Assembly: GCA_945619025.1 (NCBI GenBank)
Contig: CALZBJ010000001.1
Location: forward strand, 310,001 to 374,000
DNA from: CALZBJ01 sp945619025
GTDB lineage: Bacteria > Pseudomonadota > Gammaproteobacteria > Cardiobacteriales > Wohlfahrtiimonadaceae
Direction of reading: 5' to 3'
Length of the DNA stretch: 64,000 nucleotides
This document shows positions 1 to 9,796 of this stretch, one piece after another; position 1 is the stretch's first letter, and each line of letters opens with the position of its first letter. Position numbers and translations under genes: made by a program. The notes beneath the pieces are model-generated. The model searched no databases. It was not told the origin of the DNA and saw only the letters and a list, made by a program, of their open reading frames with translations.

Positions 1-1323
1 ATTGCGAATCGCGGTGAAATCGCGCTTCGTATCCTAAGAGCCTGTAAGGAGCTCGGCATCAAAACTGTTGCCGTCCACTCCACAGGCGATAAAGATCTCA
101 AACATGTGCGTTTAGCCGACGAATCTGTCTGTATCGGCCCCTCGTCACCGGTTGAGAGCTATCTAAATATTCCTCGCATTATTTCTGCCGCGGAACTGAC
201 CGAAAGTGATGGAATTCACCCCGGTTATGGCTTCCTTGCAGAAGATGCGAATTTTGCCGAACAAGTGGAAACCTCTGGGTTTGTCTTTATCGGCCCTCGC
301 CCTGAAACGATCCGTATTATGGGTGATAAAGTTTCAGCAAAAAAAGCGATGATCGAATCCGGCGTTCCCTGCGTTCCCGGTTCTGAAGAAGCGCTTGGCG
401 ATAATGAGAAAGAGAACCTCAAACTTGCTGAAGAAGTGGGTTATCCGGTGATTATCAAAGCCTCCGGCGGCGGTGGTGGACGCGGTATGCGTGTCGTTCA
501 CTCAAAAGAAGAGCTCATTAAATCGATCTCTTTAACCAAATCGGAAGCGAAAGCGGCGTTCAACAATGACATGGTTTACATGGAGAAATACCTTGAAAAC
601 CCTCGTCACGTTGAGATTCAAGTCTTAGCCGATGGTCAAGGAAATGCGATCTATCTCGGTGAGCGTGACTGTTCACTACAGCGTCGTCACCAAAAAGTGC
701 TTGAAGAAGCCACAGCGCCCGGCATCACTCAAGAAGAGCGTGAGCGCATTGGTGAAGCGTGCGTTGAAGCGTGTAAACGCATCAATTATCGCGGTGCGGG
801 AACCTTTGAATTCCTCTATGAAAATGGCGAATTCTACTTCATTGAGATGAATACTCGTATCCAAGTTGAGCATCCGGTAACGGAAATGTTAACCGGTGTC
901 GACCTTGTACGTGAACAACTTAAAATTGCGAGCGGTCAAAAACTCTCAATTTCACAAGAAGATATTCACTTCACAGGGCATGCGATCGAGTGCCGTATCA
1001 ATGCGGAAGATCCGAACACCTTTATCCCTTCACCGGGTTTAATCACCACTTATCATCCCCCAGGCGGCCCTGGAATTCGTATCGATACCCACATCTATGC
1101 GGGCTATACGGTTCCTCCGTTCTATGACTCGATGATCGCAAAAATTATTGCGCACGGCCCTACCCGTGAGATGGCGATTGCTCGTCTTAAAAACGCGCTC
1201 AATGAGCTCGTGATCGAAGGCATTAAAACAAACGCTGATCTTCACTTACGCATTTTAGAAGATAAAAAATTCTTAGAGGGTGGCGTAAATATCCACTACC
1301 TCGAAAAAATGCTTAAAAACTAA
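1..1323 (+). CDS. accC: Biotin carboxylase subunit of acetyl-CoA carboxylase (5' truncated)
   Basis: Carboxylates the biotin on AccB using ATP and bicarbonate, the first half of acetyl-CoA carboxylase, which feeds fatty acid synthesis. The reading frame is open from base 1 and the first visible residues are IANRGEIALRILRACKELG, so only about six N-terminal residues lie outside the window; 440 residues are present against about 449 in the family. The biotin carboxylase N-domain is followed by an ATP-grasp domain with the glycine-rich loop KASGGGGGRGMR (near nt 457-492) and the catalytic stretch EMNTRIQVEHPVTE. The C-terminal domain includes GYTVPPFYDSMIAK. accB would be expected just upstream. 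accD lies separately at 53 kb. A strong hairpin terminator follows. Confidence 0.97.
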   Translation: MANRGEIALRILRACKELGIKTVAVHSTGDKDLKHVRLADESVCIGPSSPVESYLNIPRIISAAELTESDGIHPGYGFLAEDANFAEQVETSGFVFIGPRPETIRIMGDKVSAKKAMIESGVPCVPGSEEALGDNEKENLKLAEEVGYPVIIKASGGGGGRGMRVVHSKEELIKSISLTKSEAKAAFNNDMVYMEKYLENPRHVEIQVLADGQGNAIYLGERDCSLQRRHQKVLEEATAPGITQEERERIGEACVEACKRINYRGAGTFEFLYENGEFYFIEMNTRIQVEHPVTEMLTGVDLVREQLKIASGQKLSISQEDIHFTGHAIECRINAEDPNTFIPSPGLITTYHPPGGPGIRIDTHIYAGYTVPPFYDSMIAKIIAHGPTREMAIARLKNALNELVIEGIKTNADLHLRILEDKKFLEGGVNIHYLEKMLKN

Positions 1324-1366
1324 GATCGCATTTAATAGCGTTTAGTATTTAGTATGCGTAAACAGA

Positions 1367-1407
1367 AAAAACCCCAAGTTGACTCACGTTCACTTGGGGT
1401 TTTCTTT
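1367..1407. terminator. Bidirectional rho-independent terminator between accC and hemH
   Basis: The perfect inverted repeat ACCCCAAGT (1371-1379) / ACTTGGGGT (1392-1400) is flanked by A-rich sequence on the left and TTTCTTTT on the right. It can therefore stop both the accC transcript and the converging hemH transcript. Confidence 0.85.
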
Positions 1408-1432
1408 TATCCCTATCTTTTAAAGCATTATG

Positions 1433-2398
1433 CTAATTTAAAATCTCATCAACCATCATCTCAATGTGGCGCGGATCTTCATTAAGGCACGGCACAAAGT
1501 GATAAGCATCTCCGCCGGCATTCATAAATTCCTCGTAGTTTTCATCGGCCATCTCTTCGATCGTTTCTAAACAATCCGCGCTAAATCCGGGGCAGAACAC
1601 CGCAATTTTTTTGATGCCTTTTTTCGGTGCCTCATTAAAATATTCTGCCGCATAAGGCTGAAGCCATTCCGCACTTCCAAATCGGGATTGGAAGACCGTT
1701 TCAAATCGGTCTAGCGATTCCCCTAATTCCGCCGCAATCAGCTTTGTGGTTTCCATGCATTGATCAAAGTAGGGGTCGCCCAAATCATAGGTTGCTTTTG
1801 GCATACCATGATAGGAGAAAACAATCTTATCGAGCGTATCGTAGCTGTCACCTAAGGTTTCACGAATGCGCTCGGCACAAGCTTGAATGTAGAGCGGATT
1901 TTTATAGTACGCGCCCATCACTCGAATCGCGGGGAAATAACGTTTCTCTTTTAATACCTCGCCCACTTTGTCCATCACCGTCGCAGTGGTTGCTGCCGAA
2001 TATTGCGGATAGAGCGGAAATAGTATAATTTCATCGACGTTCGCTTCAATCATTTTTGTGATGCCTTGATCGATGGACGGCTTTCCGTAACGCATCGCAA
2101 TATCGACCACATAATTTTCCGGAAGCAGCTCGCGCACTTTATTTGCTTGATGCTGAGTAATATAGAGAAGTGGTGAGCCTTCATCGGTCCAAACGGTTTG
2201 ATACTTAGCCGCCGACTTTTTAGGCCTCACTTGAAGGATAATGCCGTGCAAGATGGGATACCATTTCCACTTTGGCTCCTCGATAACGCGCGGATCACTC
2301 AAAAACTCTGCTAAATAGCGCTTTAAGGCAGGCGCTGTTGGTGCATCGGGGGTTCCGAGATTAACTAAAAGCACTCCGACTTTTTTTCGACTGTCCAT
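1433..2398 (-). CDS. hemH: Ferrochelatase
   Basis: Inserts ferrous iron into protoporphyrin IX, the last step of protoheme synthesis, in the cytoplasm at the membrane face. At 321 residues it is a normal bacterial length. The N-terminal VLLVNLGTPDAP (about residues 9-20) is typical. The catalytic histidine lies in FSYHGMPKATYDLGDPY (His197), and the conserved acidic helix is ETIEEM (about 278-283). TVFQSRFGSAEWLQPY matches the family's conserved FQSRFG block. It is transcribed alone, with mdh upstream in the same direction but separated by a terminator at 2445-2475. I see no iron-sulfur cysteine cluster of the type found in some ferrochelatases. Confidence 0.96.
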   Translation of the reverse strand: MDSRKKVGVLLVNLGTPDAPTAPALKRYLAEFLSDPRVIEEPKWKWYPILHGIILQVRPKKSAAKYQTVWTDEGSPLLYITQHQANKVRELLPENYVVDIAMRYGKPSIDQGITKMIEANVDEIILFPLYPQYSAATTATVMDKVGEVLKEKRYFPAIRVMGAYYKNPLYIQACAERIRETLGDSYDTLDKIVFSYHGMPKATYDLGDPYFDQCMETTKLIAAELGESLDRFETVFQSRFGSAEWLQPYAAEYFNEAPKKGIKKIAVFCPGFSADCLETIEEMADENYEEFMNAGGDAYHFVPCLNEDPRHIEMMVDEILN

Positions 2399-2444
2399 AT
2401 AATCCTTCTAAATCCTTCTGATTGGGTCTGTTATTTTAGGCAAG

Positions 2445-2475
2445 AAAAAAGGCTATACAATATTATATAGCCTTT
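2445..2475 (-). terminator. Rho-independent terminator downstream of mdh
   Basis: Inverted repeat GGCTATA (2451-2457) / TATAGCC (2466-2472). Reading the minus strand it is followed by TTTTTTCTTG, so it ends the mdh transcript before hemH. Confidence 0.75.
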
Positions 2476-2534
2476 CTACTGATTTGCGAATTGTTCTTAT
2501 TTATCGAACTCTTTCACCTAATTTTTAGCGAGAA

Positions 2535-3515
2535 TTAACCTAAAAGTGCTTTAACCGCATCCGCTTCTTCGCGAAGTTCTTTTTCAGTTGCATCCATTTT
2601 CGCTTGTGAGTATTCGTCAACATCTAATCCTTGAACGATCTCATAGTCACCATCTTTACATACGCATGGGTATGAGTAGATGATACCTTCTTCAACGCCG
2701 TATGAACCATCTGCAGGAACCGCCATGCTCACCCAGTCACCTTCTTGTGTGCCAAGTGCCCATGAACGCATATGATCGATCGCTGATGAGGCTGCTGATG
2801 CTGCTGAAGATGCCCCACGCGCTGCAATAATCGCTGCACCACGTTGTTGAACTTGTGGGATATAGCTATCTTGATACCATTCGCGGTCAACGAGCGAAAG
2901 TGCAGGTTTACCGTTTACAGTGGTTTTTGAAAGGTCAGGATATTGTGTCGATGAGTGGTTACCCCAGATGATAAGATTTTTAATATCATTGATGTGGGTT
3001 CCAGTTTTCTCAGCTAAGAGACTTAAACCACGGTTATGGTCTAAACGAGTCATCGCAGTGAATTGTCTGGGGTTTAAATCCGGAGCATTTTTCATCGCGA
3101 TTAGTGCGTTGGTGTTCGCTGGGTTACCGACCACTAATACTTTAACGTCACGGCTTGCGTGATCGTTAAGCGCTTTACCTTGAGGGCCAAAGATTGCGCC
3201 GTTCGCTTCTAAAAGATCTTTACGCTCCATTCCTGGACCACGTGGACGCGCACCCACTAACATTGCGTAGTCTGCGTCTTTAAATGCAACGTTTAAATCA
3301 TCCGTTGCAATCACATCTTGTACAAGTGGGAATGCACAGTCATTGATCTCCATTACCACACCTTTTAACGCTTCAAGCGCAGGGGTAATTTCTAATAACT
3401 GTAGAATTACAGGTTGATCAGGACCAAGCATATCACCTGCTGCAATTCTGAAGGCCATCGCATAACCAATATTCCCAGCGGCACCGGTAATCGTGACTCT
3501 TACTGGCTTTTTCAT
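2535..3515 (-). CDS. mdh: Malate dehydrogenase (NAD-dependent, MDH type 2 group)
   Basis: Interconverts malate and oxaloacetate with NAD(H) in the TCA cycle. The 326-residue length and N-terminal GAAGNIGYAM (residues 11-20) place it with the cytosolic-type (type 2) bacterial malate dehydrogenases rather than the shorter E. coli form. The Rossmann glycine motif is at 11-17, substrate arginines lie in the ARPRGPGMER loop, and GNPANTN, TRLDHNRG and the catalytic-His region GNHSST follow in order. The start is supported by an AGAAAGGAG-like ribosome site just upstream. It is monocistronic, with a terminator downstream. With pckA at 32 kb it links malate, oxaloacetate and PEP metabolism. Confidence 0.96.
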   Translation of the reverse strand: MKKPVRVTITGAAGNIGYAMAFRIAAGDMLGPDQPVILQLLEITPALEALKGVVMEINDCAFPLVQDVIATDDLNVAFKDADYAMLVGARPRGPGMERKDLLEANGAIFGPQGKALNDHASRDVKVLVVGNPANTNALIAMKNAPDLNPRQFTAMTRLDHNRGLSLLAEKTGTHINDIKNLIIWGNHSSTQYPDLSKTTVNGKPALSLVDREWYQDSYIPQVQQRGAAIIAARGASSAASAASSAIDHMRSWALGTQEGDWVSMAVPADGSYGVEEGIIYSYPCVCKDGDYEIVQGLDVDEYSQAKMDATEKELREEADAVKALLG

Positions 3516-3677
3516 TCCTTTCTCCTTTCTGTCGTTTCAGTATAATTAACCTACATGCGAGATACATGTTATAAAATTCATTATACGCTAATCATAAAAG
3601 CTTTTTAATAGCGATCCTACCTTTATACCCCTATTGCGTGAAAAAAGGTAGTAAAAATGTAGGATAAATTCTGGCCG

Positions 3678-4760
3678 TTAGCGAATCTTCAACGATGCGA
3701 GCCCAATTAAGACTAAAATCACCGTTAAAATCCAAAAACGAACGATCACCCGCGGTTCAGGCCATCCTTTTAATTCAAAGTGATGATGAATCGGCGCCAT
3801 ACGAAATACGCGTTTCCCGCGAGTTTTATACGACACCACTTGAATCATCACCGATAAAGTTTCCACTACAAAGAGCCCGGACATAATGAAAAAGACGAGC
3901 TCTTGACGCACAATCACCGCAATCACTCCAAGCGTTGCTCCTAGAGATAACGCGCCCACATCGCCCATAAAGACTTGTGCAGGATAGGTGTTAAACCATA
4001 AAAATCCAAGCCCCGCGCCCACCATCGCAGCGCAGATAATCACCATCTCACCGCCATTTTCCACATAAGGAAGCGCAAGATAGGTCGCGTAGACCGAGTT
4101 GCCTGCGACATAGCTGAAAATCGCAAGCGCGCCAGCGATCATAATGGTTGGCATAATCGCAAGCCCATCGAGCCCGTCAGTCATATTGACCGCATTACTC
4201 GCCCCCACAATCACTAAATAGACAAAGGGAATAAACGCAATCCCAAGCGGAATCGCTAAGTTTTTAAAATAAGGAATGAGGAGCGCCGTATCTTGCGGGG
4301 TTTTTGCCGTGAAATAGAGCGCACAGGTAGCAATCAATCCAAAGAGACTCAGATAGAGATATTTCTCTTTCGCCGTTAGCCCGAGCGATTGCTTTTTCAC
4401 CACTTTACGGTAATCATCTAAAAAGCCCACCCAACCAAAACTCACCAGAACAAAGAGCACAATCCAGACATTAAAACTGGTTAGATCGCCCCATAACAGC
4501 GTACTCACCAAAATACTAAAAATGATGAGAAGCCCGCCCATAGTCGGCGTCCCTTGCTTTGAAAGATGGGATTCGGGCCCGTCGGTACGGACAAATTGCC
4601 CAATCTGCAAGCGTTGCAGATAACGAATGAAGGCCGGGCCCAAAAAGAGACTTAAGATCAGTGCCGTCAACGCCGCCATAATTGCGCGCATTGAGATATA
4701 TTGAAAGAGACGCAACGCGCCCCACGATTCTGAGAGATATGAGAGTAATGCGTAAAGCAT
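3678..4760 (-). CDS. mraY: Phospho-N-acetylmuramoyl-pentapeptide transferase
   Basis: Transfers phospho-MurNAc-pentapeptide from UDP to undecaprenyl phosphate at the inner membrane, making lipid I. The 360 residues contain about ten hydrophobic helices. Family signatures are present: DDYRK (115-119), NMTDGLDG (192-199), the catalytic Asp region FMGDVGALSLG (about 264-274) and the triple histidine PIHHHFELKGW (His325-327). It is the last gene of the rsmH-ftsL-ftsI-murE-murF-mraY run, 31 bp after murF. In most gammaproteobacteria murD, ftsW, murG, murC, ddl and ftsQAZ would follow; here mdh does, so the cluster has been cut at this point. Confidence 0.97.
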   Translation of the reverse strand: MLYALLSYLSESWGALRLFQYISMRAIMAALTALILSLFLGPAFIRYLQRLQIGQFVRTDGPESHLSKQGTPTMGGLLIIFSILVSTLLWGDLTSFNVWIVLFVLVSFGWVGFLDDYRKVVKKQSLGLTAKEKYLYLSLFGLIATCALYFTAKTPQDTALLIPYFKNLAIPLGIAFIPFVYLVIVGASNAVNMTDGLDGLAIMPTIMIAGALAIFSYVAGNSVYATYLALPYVENGGEMVIICAAMVGAGLGFLWFNTYPAQVFMGDVGALSLGATLGVIAVIVRQELVFFIMSGLFVVETLSVMIQVVSYKTRGKRVFRMAPIHHHFELKGWPEPRVIVRFWILTVILVLIGLASLKIR

Positions 4761-4791
4761 GGGAATCCTTAAACCAACTAAATAGAGACGA

Positions 4792-6138
4792 TTAACGCTT
4801 TAACAGCGCATTAATAACAAGAGGCATATTCATGCTATTTGAACCTTTAAATAGCACTTCAAGCGCCTCCCCTGAATAATCATTGAGCGCCGCTTGTAGC
4901 GCATTAAAGAGCGAATCGTGCGAGTTATAATGCGCCGCACCCTCACCAAAGGCAAGCGTCATATGTTTTGAAAGATCGCCCAAGGTGAAAAGTCTGGTTA
5001 CGCCCGCGTCTTTCGCGTAAACACCGCACTCTTTATGGAGCTTAATCTCATCACTGCCAAGCTCACGCATATCCCCTAACACCACCCAACGATCGGGGGA
5101 TTTAAGGGCATTAATCCCCGCTTTCAGCGAATTGGGATTGGCATTATAGGCATCATTAATTAAGGTGATGTGATCGCGATAGGCAATCGGTTCCAAGCGC
5201 CCTTTCACCGGCATTAACGCCTCGAGCCCTTGTTTAATATCCTCAAAGGTTGCCCCCGCCATAAGCGCCGCTGCCGCTGCTGCCGCACTGTTACGGATAT
5301 TGTGCGCGCCAAGGAGATTAAGTGAAATTTCAACGGATTTGTCTTGATAGCGAAGCGCAAAGGTCATCCCTTCGATAATCTCGTAGGTTAAATCCGCTTG
5401 CGCGTTTTCATAGGTACCAAACGTGATCTGCCGGTGCCCCGCGACTTTCTCTTTCCATAACGGGGCATAGGCATCATCGCCATTAATGACGGCAACGCCA
5501 TTATCGGTTAATCCTTGATAGATCTCCGCTTTGGCATTCGCAACGCCTTCAATGGAGCCAAACCCTTCTAAATGACAAGGGCCTGCGTTATTGATAATGG
5601 CGATATCAGGCCCAACCAAATCGGTTAAATAAGCAATTTCACCGGCGTGATTTGCGCCCATTTCGATCACGGCAATGTCATGTTTTTCACTCAGTTTTAA
5701 GAGCGTTAATGGGCAGCCCACATGATTGTTAAAATTGCCTTCAGTCGCTAACACCGAATGGCGCAGACTTAAAATGGAGCGGATCATCTCTTTGAGCGTT
5801 GTTTTACCATTTGATCCGGTAAGCGCAATGGTGATACCTTGCCACTCTTTTTTCCACGCTTTGGCTAAAACGGCGAGGGCTTTTTGGCTATCGTCCACCA
5901 CAATTTGCGCGAGCTCTGCCGATGGAATAAATCGCTCAACAACCGCCGCAATTGCGCCTTTTGCCGCCGCACTTTCTAAAAACTGGTGGGCATCGAAATT
6001 ATCGCCTTTCCACGCAAAAAAGAGTTCACCCGGTGCGAGAAGCCTCGTGTCAGAGCTTGCACCAAAAAAGTGAGCATCTTCGCCATGCAAAGTGCCATGA
6101 ATAATGTGACTTGCTTCTGATAGTTTCATAATAATCAT
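4792..6138 (-). CDS. murF: UDP-MurNAc-tripeptide--D-Ala-D-Ala ligase
   Basis: Adds D-Ala-D-Ala to UDP-MurNAc-tripeptide, the last cytoplasmic step to the Park nucleotide. It has 448 residues, normal for MurF. The Mur ligase N-domain is followed by the ATP loop TGSNGKTTLKEM (about 107-118) and the central motif IEMGANHAGEIAYL. The C-domain contains INDAYNANPNSL. The ATG overlaps the murE stop in an ATGA arrangement, which indicates translational coupling. A second in-frame ATG three codons later (MKLSEAS, 6129) is an alternative start. Confidence 0.96.
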   Translation of the reverse strand: MIIMKLSEASHIIHGTLHGEDAHFFGASSDTRLLAPGELFFAWKGDNFDAHQFLESAAAKGAIAAVVERFIPSAELAQIVVDDSQKALAVLAKAWKKEWQGITIALTGSNGKTTLKEMIRSILSLRHSVLATEGNFNNHVGCPLTLLKLSEKHDIAVIEMGANHAGEIAYLTDLVGPDIAIINNAGPCHLEGFGSIEGVANAKAEIYQGLTDNGVAVINGDDAYAPLWKEKVAGHRQITFGTYENAQADLTYEIIEGMTFALRYQDKSVEISLNLLGAHNIRNSAAAAAAALMAGATFEDIKQGLEALMPVKGRLEPIAYRDHITLINDAYNANPNSLKAGINALKSPDRWVVLGDMRELGSDEIKLHKECGVYAKDAGVTRLFTLGDLSKHMTLAFGEGAAHYNSHDSLFNALQAALNDYSGEALEVLFKGSNSMNMPLVINALLKR

Positions 6139-7670
6139 TCTCTATTAAAACGTTCGATCTCTTCGATGTCTGAAAAGTGGATGACGCGATCGGCTAAAAT
6201 TTGGTAATCCTCATGCCCTTTCCCCGCAACGAGGACAATATCGCCTTTTTGAGTTTGTGATAACGCCATCGCGATCGCTTTTTGACGGCTAATCTCTTCT
6301 AAAATCGTGGTGCTTTCAGGCGCTTTTAGCCCAGTTTTAATCTCATCAATAATCGCCTGAGGATCTTCACTGCGGGGATTGTCGCTCGTAATCACGACAC
6401 GATCCGCATGCGCTTCAGCAATTTCGGCCATAAGCGGGCGTTTCCCCCGATCTCGATCACCGCCACAACCAAAGACCACGGTCAATTGCCCCTCCGAGAG
6501 ATGCTCCCGCAAGGATTTTAACGCCTGCAATAATGCATTGGGTTTATGGGCATAATCCACCAGTGCCACCGCACCATTTTTAAGCTCAACCCGCTCCATG
6601 CGCCCTTTGACGTGGGTAATCTTCGGTAAAATTCCGACAATCGATTCCATCTCAATCCCATAACTTAATAAAACTCCCACCATCGCGGTGAGATTATAGG
6701 CATTAAAACTGCCATAGAGCGGGCTTTCAAGCGCATACTGCTTGTCTTGAAATTGCAGCGTAAATGCAAGGCCGCTATGAGTCAGCGTGAGATGTTGAAT
6801 CTGTAAAAAGTTGGGATGATCGCACTTGCCTTGTCCGTACGGATATAAGATCCGGTTAGGAATGCGTTCTTGCAGCCCGTGATAGAGCGATTTACCTAAC
6901 CCATCATCGATGTTTAACACCGACGAAACCGACTCATACTCATAAAAGAGCTTCGCTTTTTCCGCCGCATAAGCTTCAATCGTACCGTGATAATCAAGGT
7001 GATCGCGGGTTAAATTGGTCTGCGCGGTGACTAAAAAACGTAAATTTTCCACACGCTTTTGCGCAAGCGCATGGGAGGTGACTTCCAGCGTGCAAGGCCG
7101 CTTACCTGCCACCTCTTGATTCATCGTTTTATTCAATTCTTTGGCATCAAACGCTTGGTTGATCTCACTTAAAGATCGGTAGAGCGCAAGAAGATCCGGC
7201 GTTGTATGGGTATTTTCTTTAAGCCCACCTAAAAACCCAATCCCGTTGGTGCCAATGAGCGCACAGGATTGCCCTAAATGCTCAAAGGCTTGCGCGACAA
7301 ATTGGGTCACCGAAGTTTTCCCTTCCGTTCCCGTCACGCCCATCAGCGTTAAATTTTCAATGGCGTTTTGATAAAAAGCGTAGCCAATTTTAGGAAGGAG
7401 TGCGGTAAGATTTTCAATCTCAATGGTGGGAAGATCGCTCGGGATCTCGTACCCTTCTGCCGCTTCATAAACAATTGCGCTCACCTTTTTCTCACACAGC
7501 GCATCAAGAAAGGCTAGTCCATGAGAATGCTCGCCCCGCAGTGCAAAAAAGAGATCGCCCGCTTTTGCATAACGGCTATCAGATGAGAGCCCGCTAATTT
7601 CGAGCGCCCCCCAATCGGCCTTTAAAACAGCATTATCCACAAACGGTTTTAATAATTCGGCAAGTCGCAT
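6135..7670 (-). CDS. murE: UDP-MurNAc-L-Ala-D-Glu:meso-diaminopimelate ligase
   Basis: Adds meso-diaminopimelate to UDP-MurNAc-dipeptide. The substrate is read from the signature DNPR (residues 430-433), the motif of DAP-adding MurE enzymes. The ATP loop is GTEGKTS (about 113-120), with Glu where many relatives have Asn; acidic residues occur here in other MurE proteins, so I do not read this as loss of function. I chose the ATG at 7670 because it has an AAGGA sequence at normal spacing; the ATG at 7676 sits directly on that sequence. It lies between ftsI and murF, with a 4-nt overlap into murF. The product is 511 residues. Confidence 0.96.
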   Translation of the reverse strand: MRLAELLKPFVDNAVLKADWGALEISGLSSDSRYAKAGDLFFALRGEHSHGLAFLDALCEKKVSAIVYEAAEGYEIPSDLPTIEIENLTALLPKIGYAFYQNAIENLTLMGVTGTEGKTSVTQFVAQAFEHLGQSCALIGTNGIGFLGGLKENTHTTPDLLALYRSLSEINQAFDAKELNKTMNQEVAGKRPCTLEVTSHALAQKRVENLRFLVTAQTNLTRDHLDYHGTIEAYAAEKAKLFYEYESVSSVLNIDDGLGKSLYHGLQERIPNRILYPYGQGKCDHPNFLQIQHLTLTHSGLAFTLQFQDKQYALESPLYGSFNAYNLTAMVGVLLSYGIEMESIVGILPKITHVKGRMERVELKNGAVALVDYAHKPNALLQALKSLREHLSEGQLTVVFGCGGDRDRGKRPLMAEIAEAHADRVVITSDNPRSEDPQAIIDEIKTGLKAPESTTILEEISRQKAIAMALSQTQKGDIVLVAGKGHEDYQILADRVIHFSDIEEIERFNRE

Positions 7671-7686
7671 AAACATCCTTTCGTTG

Positions 7687-9459
7687 TTATTGTGAGATGA
7701 GTTGCAGTTTCGGCATCCTCATCATTCCATCAGGCCTTATCCCCATGATTCGTAGCGTATTTCCCATCACCTCAGAAAATACCGGAGCAGCCACAAGCCC
7801 TCCATAATACCCGCCTTCGGTAGGCTCATCAATCATCACCGCGATAATAAACTCAGGGTCCGTCACCGGCGCAATGCCGACAAAAAAGCTGCGATGCTTA
7901 TTATCACTATAGCGCCCATTTTCCAATTTTCGTACCGTTCCGGACTTTCCAGCGACGCGGAATTTATCCACCTGCCCACGCCAACCGCTGCCGCCCTTAC
8001 TTTTATTAAGTACATCTTCAAGCAGATAGAGCACCGTCTCCGCACTCTCTGGCGAGAAAACCCGAGTTTCCGGCAATTGATAATTACTCTGTACAATGCG
8101 AAGCGGTTTATAAACGCCTTTATTGGCAAAAACCGTATACATCTGCGCAAGTTTCAGCGTGTTGACGCTCAAACCGTAGCCAAACGATTTTGTCGCATAT
8201 TCAAATTCATTGCGCTTCCATGCCGAAAGATCGGTCACCGTTCCCGGCACCTCTCCAACAAGGCCAAGATGGCTCTTTTCTGCAATGCCAAGCATCTTAT
8301 ATTTACGCCATAAAATATCAGGATCCATCGAGAGCGCAATTTTCGCAACGCCAATGTTACTCGATTTAATCAAAACACTAGCCACATCAAGCTCTTTGGC
8401 ATACCCAACATCGCGCACCACATGCCGGCCAACGCGGAAATAACTGCCAATTTTAATCGTAGTATCAGGACGCCATTTCCCCGACTCTAATCCCGTTGCC
8501 ACCACAAACGGCTTCATGGTTGACCCCGGTTCAAAGACATCGGTAATTGCGCGATTTCGCAGTAATCCCGGTGTACCGCGATCTTTAGCACGATTCGGGT
8601 TTCCCGCTGGCTGATTCACCATTGCGAGAATTTCACCGGTTTTAGCATTGGCGACCACCACCGTTCCACCTTTGGCTTTGTGTTTAATCACCGCCGCTTT
8701 AAGCGCCCGGTAAGCAACAATCTGAATTTGACGGTCGATCGTTAAGGTGAGATCGCGCCCAGGTTCTTCCGCCGTTAATACCTCACGATCTAACAATCGC
8801 CCGCGACCATCACGCGTCAGGCGGTATTTCCCATTCGTTCCACTTAACCACTCATCATACGAGAGCTCCACTCCTTCGATTCCCTCATCATCAATATTGG
8901 TAAATCCAAGCAGGTGCGATGTGATCTCCGCATCGGGATAATAGCGTTTATACTCTTTAATTAGCGAAATGCCATCGCCCTCAATTTGACGGACGAGATG
9001 GGCCATTTTTGGGGAAATGTGGCGCGCGATCCAAAGAAAATGAGTGTTTTGACGTTTTTGTACCGCCTGATAAAACTCATTGGGATCACGCTCTAAAACA
9101 TGCGCAAGCAGCGCAATCTTATAGGGATTATGGATGAGCTGTTTGGGATTAATCGCGATCGATTCCACATCGACCGAGACCGCGATACTATTGCCATTTC
9201 GATCATAAATAGAACCGCGCACCGCGTTAGTATTCTCAATTTTACGGTAGCGTTTATTGCCCTCAGCGATCAGCTTATCTGCTTGTGTCACTTGACGATA
9301 AAAAGAACCGGTTAATAAAATTCCCGCCACAACAAAAAGCGCAAACAACACCAGTTGTCTGCGCCAGTTGGGTAAATTAAATTGCCCAATACGTTGAAGT
9401 AGCGCCGGTTTATCACCCTTTTTTTTAGGGGTTCCTATTCGCTTTGAAGCTGCCTTCAT
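7687..9459 (-). CDS. ftsI: Peptidoglycan D,D-transpeptidase FtsI (PBP3)
   Basis: Septal class B penicillin-binding protein that crosslinks new peptidoglycan during division. It has 590 residues. A basic cytoplasmic N-terminus is followed by one membrane helix (about 36-56), the PBP dimerisation domain and the transpeptidase domain. Active-site motifs are STMK (Ser313-Lys316), SSN (366-368) and KSGT (505-508). It starts 4 bp after the ftsL stop and is followed within 16 bp by murE, so it belongs to the division cluster. The partner FtsW is not in the window. Confidence 0.96.
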   Translation of the reverse strand: MKAASKRIGTPKKKGDKPALLQRIGQFNLPNWRRQLVLFALFVVAGILLTGSFYRQVTQADKLIAEGNKRYRKIENTNAVRGSIYDRNGNSIAVSVDVESIAINPKQLIHNPYKIALLAHVLERDPNEFYQAVQKRQNTHFLWIARHISPKMAHLVRQIEGDGISLIKEYKRYYPDAEITSHLLGFTNIDDEGIEGVELSYDEWLSGTNGKYRLTRDGRGRLLDREVLTAEEPGRDLTLTIDRQIQIVAYRALKAAVIKHKAKGGTVVVANAKTGEILAMVNQPAGNPNRAKDRGTPGLLRNRAITDVFEPGSTMKPFVVATGLESGKWRPDTTIKIGSYFRVGRHVVRDVGYAKELDVASVLIKSSNIGVAKIALSMDPDILWRKYKMLGIAEKSHLGLVGEVPGTVTDLSAWKRNEFEYATKSFGYGLSVNTLKLAQMYTVFANKGVYKPLRIVQSNYQLPETRVFSPESAETVLYLLEDVLNKSKGGSGWRGQVDKFRVAGKSGTVRKLENGRYSDNKHRSFFVGIAPVTDPEFIIAVMIDEPTEGGYYGGLVAAPVFSEVMGNTLRIMGIRPDGMMRMPKLQLISQ

Positions 9460-9463
9460 ACCG

Positions 9464-9796
9464 TTAATTTCTCATCGAATATTGCTCTGCCTCTTGAGCG
9501 TTACGCGCTGCAACATTGCCCATCGCCGGTGCTTCGATCACATACACAATCGCGCTTGATTCCGGAACGACCATGCCAAGCTGTTCGCGACTGCTCTCAT
9601 CTAAAAGCGCCTCAGTAATGAGCGTGCTCTCTTCAAGTTTGAGCTTTTTATAATCTTCACTTAAACGATGATTCTCTTTTGCGACGCTCTCAATTTCGCG
9701 CACAAGCTCCTGAGACTGCTGCGTATTCGCAACACTGTACATGCCAAGAGCCATCACCATAACCCCAAGTATCATTGTAAATCTTGCCGTAATCAT
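9464..9796 (-). CDS. ftsL: Cell division protein FtsL
   Basis: Small bitopic divisome protein of the FtsQLB complex that activates FtsWI. The start is placed at the ATG at 9796, giving 110 residues, because it overlaps the rsmH stop as ATGA and is followed at once by the membrane helix (about residues 4-23). A longer frame would run back into rsmH. After the helix comes a heptad-like segment rich in Glu, Lys and Leu (about 28-60), as expected for the FtsL coiled coil. Sequence is poorly conserved in this family, so the call rests on size, topology and position between rsmH and ftsI. Confidence 0.9.
   Translation of the reverse strand: MITARFTMILGVMVMALGMYSVANTQQSQELVREIESVAKENHRLSEDYKKLKLEESTLITEALLDESSREQLGMVVPESSAIVYVIEAPAMGNVAARNAQEAEQYSMRN

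Noticed and set aside
7311..7334. MurE ATP loop with Glu in place of Asn (GTEGKTS)
   Set aside because: Acidic residues occur at this position in other MurE enzymes, and the lysine and threonine are intact.
7894..8313. 139-residue plus-strand frame
   Set aside because: Antisense shadow of ftsI with low-complexity, unconserved sequence.
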